Below, in pieces: positions 33,681 through 42,745 of a stretch of 64,000 bases of DNA. The position numbers and the translations under genes are program-made. Location of the stretch: contig NZ_CCYK01000007.1 in the NCBI RefSeq assembly GCF_000826105.1, positions 1,860,001 to 1,924,000 on the forward strand. The letters are read 5' to 3'. The notes below the pieces were generated by a model. That model did not search any database. It saw only the letters and a program-made list of their open reading frames with translations, and was not told the origin of the DNA. Positions within the stretch are counted from its first letter, which is position 1. The number at the start of each line of letters is the position of its first letter. This DNA comes from Pseudomonas massiliensis (GTDB lineage: Bacteria > Pseudomonadota > Gammaproteobacteria > Pseudomonadales > Pseudomonadaceae).

Positions 33681-34592
33681 ATGCGTGACCTCAAAGCCCT
33701 GGATTTCAACCTGCTCAAGGCCCTGGACGCCCTGCTCGACGAGCGCAATGTCACGAGGGCGGCGCTGCGGCTGGGGGTAACCCAGCCGGCCATGAGCGGG
33801 ATGCTTACCCGGTTACGGGCGACCTTCGACGATCCGCTTTTCGTGCGCGCCCAGCGCGGCATGGTCGCTACTGCGCGGGCGCAGCAACTGGCCGCCCCGC
33901 TCAAGGCGGCCCTGGCCGGGGTCGAGGGCCTGTTGGCGCCGGCGACCTTCACGCCTTCCAGTGCTCGGATGACGTTCACCCTGGCCGCCAGCGACTATGC
34001 CCTGCGCGCCATCACCGTACCGTTTCTGGCTCGCCTCAAGTCAGAGGCGCCAGGAATCCGGGTTGCGCTGGTGCCCGTCGAAGAGGATCGGTTGCAGCGT
34101 CAGCTCGAACGCGGCGACCTGGACCTTGCATTGGTTACCCCGCAGAGCGCGCCGGCCGACCTGCATGCACGGGTGCTGTTCGATGAGCATTACGTGTGTG
34201 TGGCACGGCAGGGGCATCCTGTAGTCGATACCGACAGGCCGCTGACGCTGGATGCCTTCTGCGCGCTGGACCATGCCTTGGTGTCGTATACCGCCGGCGC
34301 CTTCGAAGGCGTGACTGACGAGGCCCTGGCCCGCCTAGGTCGCAGCCGCGCTGTAAGCCTTTCAGTGAAAAGCTTTCTGATCCTGCCGGAGATCCTGCGC
34401 GCCAGTGATCGGGTGGCCGTGCTGCCGAGCCGTCTGGTTGTCGGCCTGGAGGGCTTGACCTGGGTGGAACCGCCACTGGCGGTACCAGGCTTCACCAAGG
34501 TAGCGGCCTGGCATGAGCGTACCCATGCAGACCCCGGTCACCGCTGGCTGCGCCAGCTTTTATTCGCCAGCTGTGATCAGGTCACCCCCTAG
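33681..34592 (+). CDS. LysR family transcriptional regulator (NodD/NahR-like)
   Basis: The 303-residue protein has the helix-turn-helix LLKALDALLDERNVTRAALRLGVTQPAMSGMLTRLR at residues 9-44, in the NodD/NahR subclass style where QPAMS precedes L-x-x-LR and D-P-L-F-V. Its effector domain spans about 90-295. The gene is about 100 bp after xenA, in the same orientation, and converges with the SRPBCC gene. The natural target may be a neighbouring gene but no divergent partner is present, so assignment is not possible. Confidence 0.93.
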   Translation: MRDLKALDFNLLKALDALLDERNVTRAALRLGVTQPAMSGMLTRLRATFDDPLFVRAQRGMVATARAQQLAAPLKAALAGVEGLLAPATFTPSSARMTFTLAASDYALRAITVPFLARLKSEAPGIRVALVPVEEDRLQRQLERGDLDLALVTPQSAPADLHARVLFDEHYVCVARQGHPVVDTDRPLTLDAFCALDHALVSYTAGAFEGVTDEALARLGRSRAVSLSVKSFLILPEILRASDRVAVLPSRLVVGLEGLTWVEPPLAVPGFTKVAAWHERTHADPGHRWLRQLLFASCDQVTP

Positions 34593-34595
34593 GGT

Positions 34596-35108
34596 TCAAG
34601 ACGCGCCTTGGGCGGCCAACACCAGGCCGTCCAGCCAATCCTGATGGCCGTTGAGCATGGGGTTTGGCTTGGCCAGGCGCAGCTCCTGGGCAGGCCGACC
34701 GATCTGGGTTTCCTGGGTGAGAATGCGCACACGGCCTCCGCTCAGGTCCTCGATCAGCCAGGCGTGGTGGACATCCAAGCGGTCTCCACTGCCCTCTTCC
34801 CCAGCCCAGCCGTGCCAGGCGACACGCCCAGGCTGGCCCAGCGCTGGCGCCACATATTCGGTGCAGCGCGCATGTACCGGGAAACCGAAGGTTTCGAAAT
34901 AGAAATGGGCATCTTCAGACAGCTCTGGCCCGGTGTTGTCCATGAAACGGACATTGGCCGAGTTGGCGTAATAGGTGGGCCAACGTGCGGGGACGGCGAG
35001 CAACGGCCAGACTTCATTGGCGCTCAGCCCGGCGACTATCACCTCGTTGGAGACGAAGTTATCGGTGAAGCCGGGGGTATAGCCTTCAGGCCAGATGATT
35101 GCGTGCAT
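34596..35108 (-). CDS. SRPBCC / polyketide cyclase-like ligand-binding protein
   Basis: The 170-residue protein carries a START/SRPBCC-type pattern: ANEVWPLLAVPARWPTYYANSANVRF (helix-grip start, conserved W-P), a central strand set with EDAHFYFETFGFPVHARCTEY, and VHHAWLIEDLSGGRVRILTQETQIG before a long C-terminal helix. Such proteins hold a hydrophobic ligand in a helix-grip cavity; some are cyclases or hydrolases. I chose the ATG at 35108 over the TTG at 35114. It converges with the LysR gene, with only 3 bp between stops. Confidence 0.8.
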   Translation of the reverse strand: MHAIIWPEGYTPGFTDNFVSNEVIVAGLSANEVWPLLAVPARWPTYYANSANVRFMDNTGPELSEDAHFYFETFGFPVHARCTEYVAPALGQPGRVAWHGWAGEEGSGDRLDVHHAWLIEDLSGGRVRILTQETQIGRPAQELRLAKPNPMLNGHQDWLDGLVLAAQGAS

Positions 35109-35563
35109 GGTCAAATCTTCATGATGGGAAGGAGCCCAATGGTGCGATATCCGCTGATATCACGCCAATCCTGAAAATTTATCTCAAATATCAGCCCGCG
35201 TTATGTCAGCTCTACCGTCTCGTTGTTCATGCTGTTGCCGAAGATCTTCTAGACCAGGCTCGCGCTGCTGCGGCACCGCCAATATGTCGCCTATCCGGCG
35301 AATAGGCGTTACAGGCTATATGATGCGCGCCGGACACGAGAGCGGGAAAGCCGAGAGTGACAAAGCGGCTTGCAGGTGGGCGTAACCAACGGAACTCACA
35401 ATAGGAATCCTTAAGATAAGCTCCCTGGGCTCAATTTTTCTTGAGCCTTCCAGGAAAATCTTGAGTTTCGCCCATTATTCACATTTTTTCTTGAGTCACC
35501 AGGCGTCGGTCTCGCTGGGCGCGCCGGGCAACAGGCCCATGAACGCCAAGCCATGAGCACACT
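35109..35563. other. Intergenic region with repeated TCTTGAG
   Basis: This 455-bp gap has no gene. It includes the hairpin-forming GGCTCAA / TTGAGCC around 35429-35447, with a six-base loop, and three copies of TCTTGAG at 35439, 35459 and 35489. The region lies downstream of the leftward MHS transporter gene (complement 35564-36928) and upstream of the SRPBCC gene. Its SRPBCC-proximal half must hold that gene's promoter. Confidence 0.55.
35429..35495 (+). repeat. Three phased TCTTGAG copies and a perfect hairpin
   Basis: TCTTGAG occurs at 35439-35445, 35459-35465 and 35489-35495. The copies are on the same strand with spacings of exactly 20 and 30 bases, i.e. two and three helical turns. The first copy is also the right arm of the hairpin GGCTCAA-N6-TTGAGCC (35429-35447). 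Each copy is followed by C or T and, twice, by CCAGG within ten bases. Such phased repeats often bind a regulator, but no known consensus is recognised. Confidence 0.5.
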
Positions 35564-36928
35564 TCAAGTCAGGCCGCTTCGACTGAGCGCGCGGCTGGTG
35601 GCGGCCGTGACCGCATCATTAGGGTCGCCTTCCTCGTGCAGAGAAATGCGGTAAGTCTCCGGCAACGCCAGCCCGCCCGCCAGTGCCAGCAAGGCGATGA
35701 CTACGAGATAAAACGCTGGAGCCAGGCTGCTGCCCGTGGCACCGATCAGCCAGGTCGCCACCAGCGGTGCCGTGCCGCCGAACAGGGTATAGGCGGCATT
35801 GTAAGTAATGGCGGACGCCGTGTAGCGGGTGCGGGTGGGAAAGCTTTCGGCCAACAAGGCGGCAGTCACCACGCCACAGAGCACGGCCCCGACGGCCAGC
35901 AGCAGCACCCCGACGATCGCTGGCCCTGCACCGCCATTGCCGGCCAGCCAATAGGCGGGAAATACGGTCAGCATCAGCCACAGACAGGTAAAGCCGATGG
36001 TCTTGCGCCGTCCGACCCGGTCGGAAAACGCGCCTGCCAGGGGGCAGGCAATGGCCGCGAAGACCAACGCTATCGTAGTCACGCCCAGGGAGTGCGCGCG
36101 GCTGAGGTGGCCTACCAACTGCAGGTAGGTGGAGAAATAGGTAGTGAACATATAGAAGGACAAGGCAGTCAGGGAGATGAACGCGCCCAGGCAGCACATG
36201 GTGCCGGCCTGCCGGGTGAAGGTTTCCCGCAACGGCGAGTGAGGGTGACCGGCCTGTTGGGCTTGGGCAACGCGAAACGCTGGGGTTTCTTCCATTCGCC
36301 AACGCAGCACCAGGCCAACCAGGCCCAGGGGCGCGGCAACCAGGAAGGGAACCCGCCAGCCCCAGTCTGCCATGGCCTCGGCCGCCAGGCTGGCCTCCAA
36401 AGCATAGGCCAGCACGGCCGCCGCAGCGAAGGCCGAAAAAGTCGACACTGGCACGAAGCTTCCATACCAGGCGCGCCTGTGTCGGGGCGCATGCTCCATC
36501 AGATAGGCCACCGCGCCGGCATATTCGCCCCCGGCGGAAAAGCCCTGGGCGCAGCGGGCAAGGGTCAACAGCACCGGTGCCCAGACGCCGATGCTGGAAT
36601 AGGTCGGCAATAGCCCGATGAGGGTAGTCGAGCCCGCCATCAAAAGGATGGTCAGCGAGAGGACGCGTTTACGGCCAAGACGGTCGCCCAGCGCCCCGAA
36701 CACAACGCCGCCCAGTGGTCGCAGGGCAAAAGCCACTGCGAATACCGCGAAGGTTTTGAGAAGCGCCACCCCGGGCGCGCTGCTGGCGAAGAACTGATTG
36801 GCGATCAAGGTAGCCAGGAAGCCGTAGACAGCGAAGTCGAACCACTCCACGAAGTTGCCGATGGCCGAGGCAGCGATGACTTTGCGAAGGGTGGCCGGTG
36901 TTGCCTCTGTGCTGGCGGCGGTTTCCAT
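35564..36928 (-). CDS. MFS transporter, metabolite:H+ symporter (MHS) family
   Basis: The 454-residue protein starts at the second ATG (36928) because AGGAG lies seven bases before it and would touch the first ATG at 36934. It has twelve membrane helices and MHS hallmarks: AIGNFVEWFDFAVYGFLA near residue 22, RPLGGVVFGALGDRLGRKRVL, and ARCAQGFSAGGEYAGAVAYLMEHAP. Such symporters bring in organic acids or osmolytes (KgtP, ProP, ShiA types) with protons. No catabolic genes are adjacent, so the substrate remains open. A same-strand out-of-frame run beneath this gene is only a shadow. Confidence 0.92.
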   Translation of the reverse strand: METAASTEATPATLRKVIAASAIGNFVEWFDFAVYGFLATLIANQFFASSAPGVALLKTFAVFAVAFALRPLGGVVFGALGDRLGRKRVLSLTILLMAGSTTLIGLLPTYSSIGVWAPVLLTLARCAQGFSAGGEYAGAVAYLMEHAPRHRRAWYGSFVPVSTFSAFAAAAVLAYALEASLAAEAMADWGWRVPFLVAAPLGLVGLVLRWRMEETPAFRVAQAQQAGHPHSPLRETFTRQAGTMCCLGAFISLTALSFYMFTTYFSTYLQLVGHLSRAHSLGVTTIALVFAAIACPLAGAFSDRVGRRKTIGFTCLWLMLTVFPAYWLAGNGGAGPAIVGVLLLAVGAVLCGVVTAALLAESFPTRTRYTASAITYNAAYTLFGGTAPLVATWLIGATGSSLAPAFYLVVIALLALAGGLALPETYRISLHEEGDPNDAVTAATSRALSRSGLT

Positions 36929-37148
36929 GGGCATGCTCCTGATAGCGGATGAGGCGATTATCGGCCTCTGCCCACCCTGTTCTGTTCAGGAAACGCCTCT
37001 GGCATAGCTGTCAGCGCGCCGACCAGGCCGACGGACCGCTGTGGGTTGCAGTGTCTGTCGGTTGCCCAGTCGTGCCCGAGCAAGCGTTTTGCTATGCTCG
37101 CGCTGCCCATCGCGGACCGTGCTGTCCCAGCCCACCCGGAGTTGTAGC

Positions 37149-39389
37149 TTGCGCCATCCTTTGTCCTCTCTGCGTGGTCGTCTCACAGCCCTCGTACTGG
37201 TAAGCACCCTGCCCCTGGCTGGCTGCGCGGCCATGGCCCTGGCCGTGCTGTTGCGCAATGAAGAGTCCGAGGCCATTTCCAGAGCCCTGGAAGCCAACCG
37301 GCAAACCGCGATCGCGGTCCAGGTCACCTTGAATCGCTCATTCGCGGTGCTGGACGCGCTGGCCCAGTCACCGCTGCTCGACGGAACGGATCTTGCCCCC
37401 TTTGCCGCCATGCTGGAGCGGGTACTGCCTGTGATGCCTGGTTCCCGGTCGCTGCTGCTCGCCGCGCCAGACGGGCAATTGCTGCTCAGGGCATCCCCTG
37501 GCCCGTACGTGACCTTCCACCAGCCCGCGGAGCCTACCAGCTTCGCGCAGATGGTGGAGCGCCCCGCTCCGATGGTCGGGCAGCTTGGCCAGGGCCCGTC
37601 GGGAACCTGGGCCATCCCTCTGCGGGTGCCGGTGATACGCGACGGCAAGCTGCGCTATGTACTGACCACCCCGCTGCTGCCGACGACCCTGGGAGATGTA
37701 TTGGGGCTACAGAAGCTTCCTGAGGGCTGGACAGTGGTGGTGTTCGACAATAATGGGCGGCGCATCGCCAGGGTACCGGAACGGGGTTTCGCCCTGGGCG
37801 ACCAGGTATCACCGGACCTGCTCGCGCTCGTCAGGCGCAGCCAGGCCGAGGAAGGCAGCGGGATCACCCATACCTCCGCCGGTGAAGAAGTCTATACCGC
37901 TTACGTTCGCTTGCCGCAAAGTGGCTGGACCCTCGCCACCGGCATCCCTACCCGGCAAGTTTCCGCCACTGTCAGCCGGGCGATGCTGCTCTATGGCGGC
38001 GGCCTGGCGCTATCATTGCTTTTGGCCAGTCTGGCCGCCTGGTTCGCCGCGCGGGGCATCAGCCGGCCCATGGCGCAATTGCGTGAAGCGGCGAAGGCGG
38101 TGGGCCGGGGCGAAACGCCAACAGCCGTTGCCAGCGACATCAAGGAGGTTCGTGACGTCGGCGAGGCGCTGGAGCATTCGGCCCAGGCCCTGGCAGCAAG
38201 CGAGCAGGCGCGTGGCGATGCCCTGGCGCACCTTGCCGCCGCTCACCAGGAACTGATGGAGGCGGATCGCCGCAAGGATGAGTTCATCGCCACGCTGGCC
38301 CACGAGCTGCGCAATCCCCTGGTGCCTGTTCGTCAGGCCGCCGCGCTTCTAAGGCACCCTCAGAGCGAGCCTGCCCGTGCGCAGAACCTGGCGGTGATCG
38401 ACCGACAACTCGGGCATATGGCGCGCTTGCTGGACGATCTGCTCGATGCCGCGCGACTCAACTTCGGCGATATCTCCCTGCGGCTCGAGCGCCTGGACAT
38501 CGTGGCGCTGCTGCGCGACGCCTTGGGCTTTGTCCGCGAAAAGGCGATGGAAAAACACATATTGCTGAGCGAGGGCCTGCCACAAGCGGCAGCTTATGTG
38601 GAGGGCGACGCCCTTCGTCTGCAACAGCTGTTCGTGAACCTGCTCGATAACGCTGTCAAATATACCGAGCCGGGTGGGCAGGTCATGCTGACTGCCCAGG
38701 TGAGCGCCGGGCAGGTCGAGGTGGCGGTAGTCGACAGCGGCCGCGGTCTGGCGCCCGAACAGATGGAAGAGATCTTCCGCTTGTTCGGACGTGTCGCCAG
38801 TCTCGGCTCCGACGCCGGTGGCCTGGGCGTCGGCCTGGCTCTGGCCAGACGCCTGGTGGAACTGCATGGCGGAACACTGAGTGTCCATAGCCCGGGCCTT
38901 GGGCAGGGAAGCGAGTTCCTTACCAGGCTGCCCCTGGCAACGCTGCAAGGCACGCCTGCCGAGGTTCAGGCTCCGCCGCCCTCGGCCCCGCAGAGCCCAG
39001 CGAGCCGGCATGTCTTGATAGCCGACGACAATACCGACATCGCCACTACCTTGCAGGCGTTGCTGGAAATGGAGGGCCATCAGGTTCGTCTGGCGTTCGA
39101 CGGCGCGCAGGCCGTAAGCCTCTGCGAGGCAGCGATGCCTGAGGTGGCCATCCTCGACATTGGCATGCCAGGCCTTGATGGACATCAGGCGGCCCGGGTA
39201 ATCCGAGCCCTGCCCGAAGGCCATATGCCCTATCTGATCGCGGTCTCCGGCTGGGGCCAGGCCGAGGACGTGCACACAGCCTTGAGTGCCGGCTTCGACA
39301 TGCATCTGACCAAGCCGGCGGACCTGGATGAGCTGCTCAGGCTGGTAGCCACCGGCCGGCGCGGTGAAGGCACGAGCGCCAGGCCCTGA
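37149..39389 (+). CDS. Hybrid sensor histidine kinase with periplasmic sensor and receiver domain
   Basis: The best start is TTG at 37149, seven bases after GGAG, giving 746 residues; longer forms from 37041 lack a ribosome site. It has an N-terminal membrane helix (about 12-33), a periplasmic dCache-like sensor (35-275), a second helix (about 280-300) and a HAMP-like linker. A HisKA domain with His385 (ATLAHELRNPLVPVR), a HATPase domain (NLLDNAVKYTEPG, DSGRGL, GGLGVGLALARRLVELHGG) and a C-terminal receiver with Asp670 (VAILDIGMPGLDGHQA) follow. The receiver has no DNA-binding output, so it signals through phosphorelay to an unknown partner. It converges with the c-di-GMP gene. Confidence 0.92.
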   Translation: MRHPLSSLRGRLTALVLVSTLPLAGCAAMALAVLLRNEESEAISRALEANRQTAIAVQVTLNRSFAVLDALAQSPLLDGTDLAPFAAMLERVLPVMPGSRSLLLAAPDGQLLLRASPGPYVTFHQPAEPTSFAQMVERPAPMVGQLGQGPSGTWAIPLRVPVIRDGKLRYVLTTPLLPTTLGDVLGLQKLPEGWTVVVFDNNGRRIARVPERGFALGDQVSPDLLALVRRSQAEEGSGITHTSAGEEVYTAYVRLPQSGWTLATGIPTRQVSATVSRAMLLYGGGLALSLLLASLAAWFAARGISRPMAQLREAAKAVGRGETPTAVASDIKEVRDVGEALEHSAQALAASEQARGDALAHLAAAHQELMEADRRKDEFIATLAHELRNPLVPVRQAAALLRHPQSEPARAQNLAVIDRQLGHMARLLDDLLDAARLNFGDISLRLERLDIVALLRDALGFVREKAMEKHILLSEGLPQAAAYVEGDALRLQQLFVNLLDNAVKYTEPGGQVMLTAQVSAGQVEVAVVDSGRGLAPEQMEEIFRLFGRVASLGSDAGGLGVGLALARRLVELHGGTLSVHSPGLGQGSEFLTRLPLATLQGTPAEVQAPPPSAPQSPASRHVLIADDNTDIATTLQALLEMEGHQVRLAFDGAQAVSLCEAAMPEVAILDIGMPGLDGHQAARVIRALPEGHMPYLIAVSGWGQAEDVHTALSAGFDMHLTKPADLDELLRLVATGRRGEGTSARP

Positions 39390-39421
39390 GGCCTGGGCTC
39401 TCACGCATCCGCTATCGACGT

Positions 39422-41974
39422 TTACGCCGGCGTGGGCTGGCCCTGCTCGGCCAGGGCCTGGAAATCCGCCATCGGCAGTGGCCGGCCGAGAAGATAGCCC
39501 TGGGCTTCGTCGCAATCCACCTGGACCAGGTCGCTGAGCTGGCTGTCGGTTTCCACGCCTTCGGCCGTCACCGTCATGGTCAGCGCGCGGCCGAGACCGA
39601 TGATGGATTCGACGATCGCCAGGCCCGTACCGCGGCGTTCGCCGTGCAGGTCCGCAATAAAGCTGCGGTCGATCTTCAGGCCGTCGAAGGGGTACGTGCG
39701 CAGATAGCTGAGCGATGAATAGCCGGTGCCGAAATCGTCCAGGGCCAGGCGCACCCCCAACTGCTTGAGGTTGTGCATGATGGTCAAGGCCGCCGCGGAA
39801 TCCTCCAGCAACACGGTTTCGGTAATCTCCAGTTCCAGCCGGGCCGCTGGCAAGCCTGTCTGCTGCAACACCCGATGAATACGGGCTACCAGGTCGCCAC
39901 GCTGGAACTCCACCGGCGACAGGTTGACCGATACCACCAACTCCCCGCCCCAGCCAAGCGCCGCCTGGCAGGCCGTGTGCAGCACCCAGTCGCTGAGCGG
40001 GACGATCAGCCCGGTTTCCTCGGCCACCCCGATGAACTGCGCCGGTGGCAGCCGGCCACGGCCAGGATGGTGCCAGCGCACCAGGGCCTCGGCGCCGCTC
40101 AGGGTCTGGCCATTGACTGCATAGCGAGGCTGGAACTCAAGCACCAGCTCCGAGCGACGCAAGGCATTGCGCAAGTCCGTTTCCACCTGGCGTCGCTCCA
40201 GTACGCGCTCGTTCATCTCCGAGGCGTAGAACTGCCAATTGTTCTTGCCGGCAGCCTTGGCTTCGTACAAAGCGATGTCGGCATAACGCAATAGGTCGCC
40301 GGGATGAGTGCCGTCTCGGGGCGCAACCACCACGCCCATGCTTACCCCTACGGTGAGTTCGTGCTCCCCCTGCATGATCGGCTGACCCAGCGCATCGCGG
40401 ATGCGCGCGCATAGATTTTCCACCGAATAGCCTGCAGGCAGATGTTCGACGACCACCACGAATTCATCGCCACCGAGTCGGGCAACCAGGTCGCGATCAC
40501 GCACGCACAGGCGCAGGCGATTGGCGATCTCGCACAACACTCGGTCGCCCGTGGGGTGGCCCAGGGTATCGTTGATAGGCTTGAAACGGTCCAGGTCCAG
40601 GCTCAACAGATACAGCGGCTCGCGGCGGTCAGCCAGCACTGTCTGCAGGTGGGTATAGAGGTAGGCGCGGTTCGCCAGACCGGTGAGCGCATCATGTTGC
40701 GACATGTGCTTGATCCGGCGCTTGGCTTCCACCTCCTGGGTGACGTCGTTCACCGTCCCGCAATAGCCCGAAGCGCCTGTCGGGTGACCGAGTGCACGTA
40801 CCGAAAGCACGCAATCGCGCAGGCGCCCTTCGCTATCGGCATAGCTGCACTCCAACTGCCGCTTTGCCGGTAACGCGGCATCGGCTTCCTGGCCCGCCGC
40901 CCCGCAGAACTGCTCCCATGACACCTGGAGCAGATCGCACAGCGGCCGGCCCAGCCATTGCTCCCGAGAGAATCCCGTCATGACGCTGAAGCGCTCGGAA
41001 AGATAGGTAAGCAGGCCTTTGCCGTCGGTTTCCCAGATCCAGTCCGAGGACGCTTCAGTGATCGAACGAAACCGCTCCTCGCTTCGCAGCAGCGCGGCCT
41101 GGCCTGCATCGAACGCGACCGCCGAGCGCAACATGCGGCGTTGCAATACCCCCATGAGCAGACCGAACACGGCCAGGATCAAGCCCAGCGCCGGCAGCAG
41201 GGGCCGGATGAAGGCATCGCCTGGTCGCTCGGCCGTCCAGCCAAGCTCCAGCTGGGTGTCAAGGTCGCCCTTGACCCGCAAGGACGTTGCCGTCGCCGGA
41301 TGCGCCTGGCCGATATGCGCTTCCAGCCCCTGTACGGCGAATTCGTCGGTTGCCATGCGGGGCAGATCCAGTATATCCACGTAGACCAGCACCCAAGTCT
41401 TGGCCAGGGCCTTGGGGTCATCCATCTCGGAGGGTTTGATGGCGGCGGCGTAGACTTGCGCGGGACGGCCCTGGATCAGGTAATAGCCGTGGGCTGTCTG
41501 GTCATCCACGGCCCGCTTCCGTGCCAGGCTCGCCAGCGCGGCCAGGTCCGCGTTGATGTAGCGGGCGGCGCTGGTGTCGCTCAGCTTGCCATCGACGACG
41601 GCATAGCGCGTATTGAGCGTGGTGTCGAGAATGAATACCCCTTCCAGCGAATAGTTGCTGAACAGCGAGGGCCCCATGTTATCGCGCTCGAATGCCCAGT
41701 CCAGGTCCACCGAGCGCTGACCGGCATAGCGATAGGCATCGTCCCAGAAGGCGTAGTCAGCCAAGGCGATGTTGAGCAAGCGTCCGTTGCTCTTGAAGGC
41801 CCGCGCGACATCGGCCACCGAATGTTCCGCCTGGCGAGCGTTCTGCTCGCGGGCGATGACTACAAGGGCCACCGCGGCAATGACGAAAAGCGCGGCCATC
41901 AAGGCTACAAAGCCCCAAGCGAACCGCCTTGTGGCGTGAATGTGATTGGAACGAACGGATGACGCGTCGCGCAT
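39422..41974 (-). CDS. Diguanylate cyclase/phosphodiesterase with CHASE4 and PAS domains
   Basis: The 850-residue protein has membrane helices at about 18-40 and 255-275. A periplasmic CHASE4 domain lies between them (LADYAFWDDAYRYAG and VFILDTTLNTRYAVVDG are family signatures). A PAS domain follows (about 297-410), then GGDEF (intact GGDEF at 501-505, so active cyclase chemistry is possible) and EAL (EALVRW with EAL at 629-631, and the later DDFGTGYSSLSYLR, so phosphodiesterase chemistry is possible). It makes and/or degrades cyclic di-GMP in response to a periplasmic cue, affecting biofilm or motility. The gene order to the next leftward genes suggests it is monocistronic. Confidence 0.95.
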   Translation of the reverse strand: MRDASSVRSNHIHATRRFAWGFVALMAALFVIAAVALVVIAREQNARQAEHSVADVARAFKSNGRLLNIALADYAFWDDAYRYAGQRSVDLDWAFERDNMGPSLFSNYSLEGVFILDTTLNTRYAVVDGKLSDTSAARYINADLAALASLARKRAVDDQTAHGYYLIQGRPAQVYAAAIKPSEMDDPKALAKTWVLVYVDILDLPRMATDEFAVQGLEAHIGQAHPATATSLRVKGDLDTQLELGWTAERPGDAFIRPLLPALGLILAVFGLLMGVLQRRMLRSAVAFDAGQAALLRSEERFRSITEASSDWIWETDGKGLLTYLSERFSVMTGFSREQWLGRPLCDLLQVSWEQFCGAAGQEADAALPAKRQLECSYADSEGRLRDCVLSVRALGHPTGASGYCGTVNDVTQEVEAKRRIKHMSQHDALTGLANRAYLYTHLQTVLADRREPLYLLSLDLDRFKPINDTLGHPTGDRVLCEIANRLRLCVRDRDLVARLGGDEFVVVVEHLPAGYSVENLCARIRDALGQPIMQGEHELTVGVSMGVVVAPRDGTHPGDLLRYADIALYEAKAAGKNNWQFYASEMNERVLERRQVETDLRNALRRSELVLEFQPRYAVNGQTLSGAEALVRWHHPGRGRLPPAQFIGVAEETGLIVPLSDWVLHTACQAALGWGGELVVSVNLSPVEFQRGDLVARIHRVLQQTGLPAARLELEITETVLLEDSAAALTIMHNLKQLGVRLALDDFGTGYSSLSYLRTYPFDGLKIDRSFIADLHGERRGTGLAIVESIIGLGRALTMTVTAEGVETDSQLSDLVQVDCDEAQGYLLGRPLPMADFQALAEQGQPTPA

Positions 41975-42079
41975 GGCTGGGCTTTACCTTGAAGTAGGAG
42001 CACACCGGGCAGCGGCTGCCTCAGTGTGACGCCCCTCTATCGGCAACACCGCGGCTTACATGAGCCTAGGACGCGCGGA

Positions 42080-42640
42080 TCAGCTCAAACGCAGGTGTCG
42101 CAGCCAGGTTTCGAGTGAATCACCGCTGCCCAACCCAGGCTGGACCAGGCCATCGATCATGAAGGTAGGCGACACATGGATGCCGTTCTGCCGGGCGTAC
42201 TTGCAGTGCCATTTGATTTCCCGATCCAGGTCGGGAATGGCGAAGGCTGCCTCGAGCGGTACCCCGCTGTATCCTTCCAGGCGCGCAATGATCTGGTTCG
42301 GCGTGGCATCCAGGTTGGGCCCGGCGGCATGATGTTCGAACTCGAACTCCTCCCGATGGGCCGCAATGGCCGCCATCACGTCCCAGGCGCGCGCCTTGCC
42401 ATTGGGCAAGGTGGACGCCGCCAGGATGCAGCGCACCAGCACGCCTGAATACAGATGCCAGGGTTGCGACTGCAAGCGCACCTTGAGGGTCAGCCGGTTT
42501 TCACCTGCCAACGCCAGTAACGGCTGAAGCTTGTTGAAGGCTTTTACCGAGAATGGGCAGGTCGGTTCCAGGAAAACTTCGAAAACACGCGGACCGTGGC
42601 CCCAGGTCAGGGGTTCGGCGTGCCAGGTAGCGTCGCTCAT
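42080..42640 (-). CDS. DsbA-like thioredoxin-fold protein with a single active-site cysteine
   Basis: The 186-residue protein starts at the ATG after GAGGAA. It has a thioredoxin-fold pattern with the DsbA-type start FLEPTCPFSVKAFNKLQPLL, a helical insert (about 70-150) and the cis-proline strand GIHVSPTFMIDG. The usual CxxC is CPFS, so only Cys28 remains of the pair. It therefore cannot form the typical intramolecular disulfide and may be a glutathione-dependent or structural protein. There is no signal peptide, so it probably acts in the cytoplasm. It follows the end of the type II secretion operon leftward by about 100 bp with a likely promoter of its own. Confidence 0.82.
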   Translation of the reverse strand: MSDATWHAEPLTWGHGPRVFEVFLEPTCPFSVKAFNKLQPLLALAGENRLTLKVRLQSQPWHLYSGVLVRCILAASTLPNGKARAWDVMAAIAAHREEFEFEHHAAGPNLDATPNQIIARLEGYSGVPLEAAFAIPDLDREIKWHCKYARQNGIHVSPTFMIDGLVQPGLGSGDSLETWLRHLRLS

Positions 42641-42745
42641 TGCAGTTCCTCGAGAAGGCATGGACAGAGGAGCAACGCTACCCCAGGTGCTTGCCTCGGA
42701 CAACGTCGAGGCAACCAATGTAGCGGGATCTTCAAGTCCACCGCC

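Noticed and set aside
40958..41962. 334-codon open frame opposite the CHASE4-GGDEF-EAL gene
   Set aside because: The opposite strand has the intact domain order, and this frame has no motif.
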